Below are positions 63,899 to 64,000 of a DNA stretch of 64,000 nt, one piece after another; position 1 is the stretch's first letter, and each line of letters starts with the position of its first letter. The stretch lies in assembly GCF_022513565.1 (NCBI RefSeq), contig NZ_JAKWBE010000009.1, forward strand, positions 1 through 64,000, read 5' to 3'. The position numbers and the translations under genes are program-made. The notes beneath the pieces are model-generated. The model had not been told where the DNA came from, made no database searches, and was given only the letters and a program-made list of their open reading frames with translations. This DNA is from Streptomyces gilvus. Lineage in GTDB: Bacteria > Actinomycetota > Actinomycetes > Streptomycetales > Streptomycetaceae.

Positions 63899-64000
63899 AT
63901 GGACTTCGGCACGCAGGGCCCCGAGGCCCCGGCCGACCTCGCCTGGCTGCGAGGCGTGGACGCCTACACCATGGGCGCGTATCCGCAGGCGGAGGAGGAG
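63899..64000 (+). CDS. Start of a gene, truncated by the window edge
   Basis: GGGGGA (63889-63894) precedes ATG 63899 by about 5 bases; a GTG sits directly before it. The visible 34 residues begin MDFGTQGPEAPADLAWLRGV, followed by AYTMGAYPQAEEE, a text that looks like the first TPR-like helix pair of a protein of the CbxX/TPR kind, by memory only. It is not possible to say more from this fragment. Confidence 0.7.
   Translation, partial: MDFGTQGPEAPADLAWLRGVDAYTMGAYPQAEEE

Overview
The window is high-GC actinobacterial DNA, almost certainly from a Streptomyces chromosome. The evidence is the codon bias (nearly all third positions are G or C), a full CvnABCD conservon, RbpA behind a sigma-R-type promoter, Ppm1, a DasR-type operator before crr-ptsI, and a gene order that I recall (from memory, not by search) as resembling the S. 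coelicolor SCO1390-SCO1433 interval. It reads as core or near-core chromosome. I see no integrase, insertion sequence, CRISPR array, tRNA or rRNA gene.

Layout. 0.3-2.6 kb: crr-ptsI, the general sugar phosphotransferase genes. 2.6-4.5 kb: an unknown gene and a broken transporter gene. 4.5-14 kb: acetoacetyl-CoA synthetase, a GH31 glucosidase, a frame-disrupted Nudix gene, a VanX-like dipeptidase, a DUF35/thiolase pair and an EAL-CBS-GGDEF protein. 14-16 kb: glycerol kinase. 16-24 kb: a conservon (cvnA-B-C, then cvnD) with a 3.6-kb 5-oxoprolinase gene between cvnC and cvnD. 25-32 kb: a three-gene MukBEF/Mks/Wadjet-like SMC operon without the nuclease gene. 32-37.5 kb: a GntR regulator divergent from an MFS-YcsI-PxpA-PxpB-PxpC cluster, a second 5-oxoproline system. 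37.5-45 kb: two GT4 glycosyltransferases with a GDSL esterase, a helical-repeat protein, a small ankyrin protein and an FtsK-like ATPase. 45.2-45.8 kb: a 154-bp tandem repeat. 45.8-50.2 kb: a YczR/YczE-like MocR regulator and membrane protein pair, a glycerophosphodiesterase and an MFS effluxer. 50.4-55 kb: rbpA, fxsA, ppm1, an amidohydrolase and an Lrp regulator. 55-60 kb: a zinc-ribbon-like protein, a phosphotransferase/CrtC-like pair and acyl-CoA dehydrogenase. 59.8-60.2 kb: the remnant of a GH18 chitinase that keeps its DasR-type operators. 60.2-64 kb: a TetR regulator, a tiny membrane protein, a Tat-type C39-like peptidase, a uridine-kinase-like gene and the first 34 codons of the next gene.

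Themes. DasR-type sites at both the crr promoter and the chitinase remnant fit the known link between sugar uptake and chitin use. Two unrelated 5-oxoprolinase systems lie 15 kb apart. Several genes are disrupted. Two disruptions (Nudix, MFS) are repaired by changing one homopolymer by one base, so sequencing error must be excluded. The transporter at 3.6-4.3 kb and the chitinase look truly decayed. The best candidate for a little-described system is the mksFEB-like operon at 25-32 kb. The most unusual sequence-level signal is the palindrome ACGCGCGCGT, seen at least 14 times in 64 kb.
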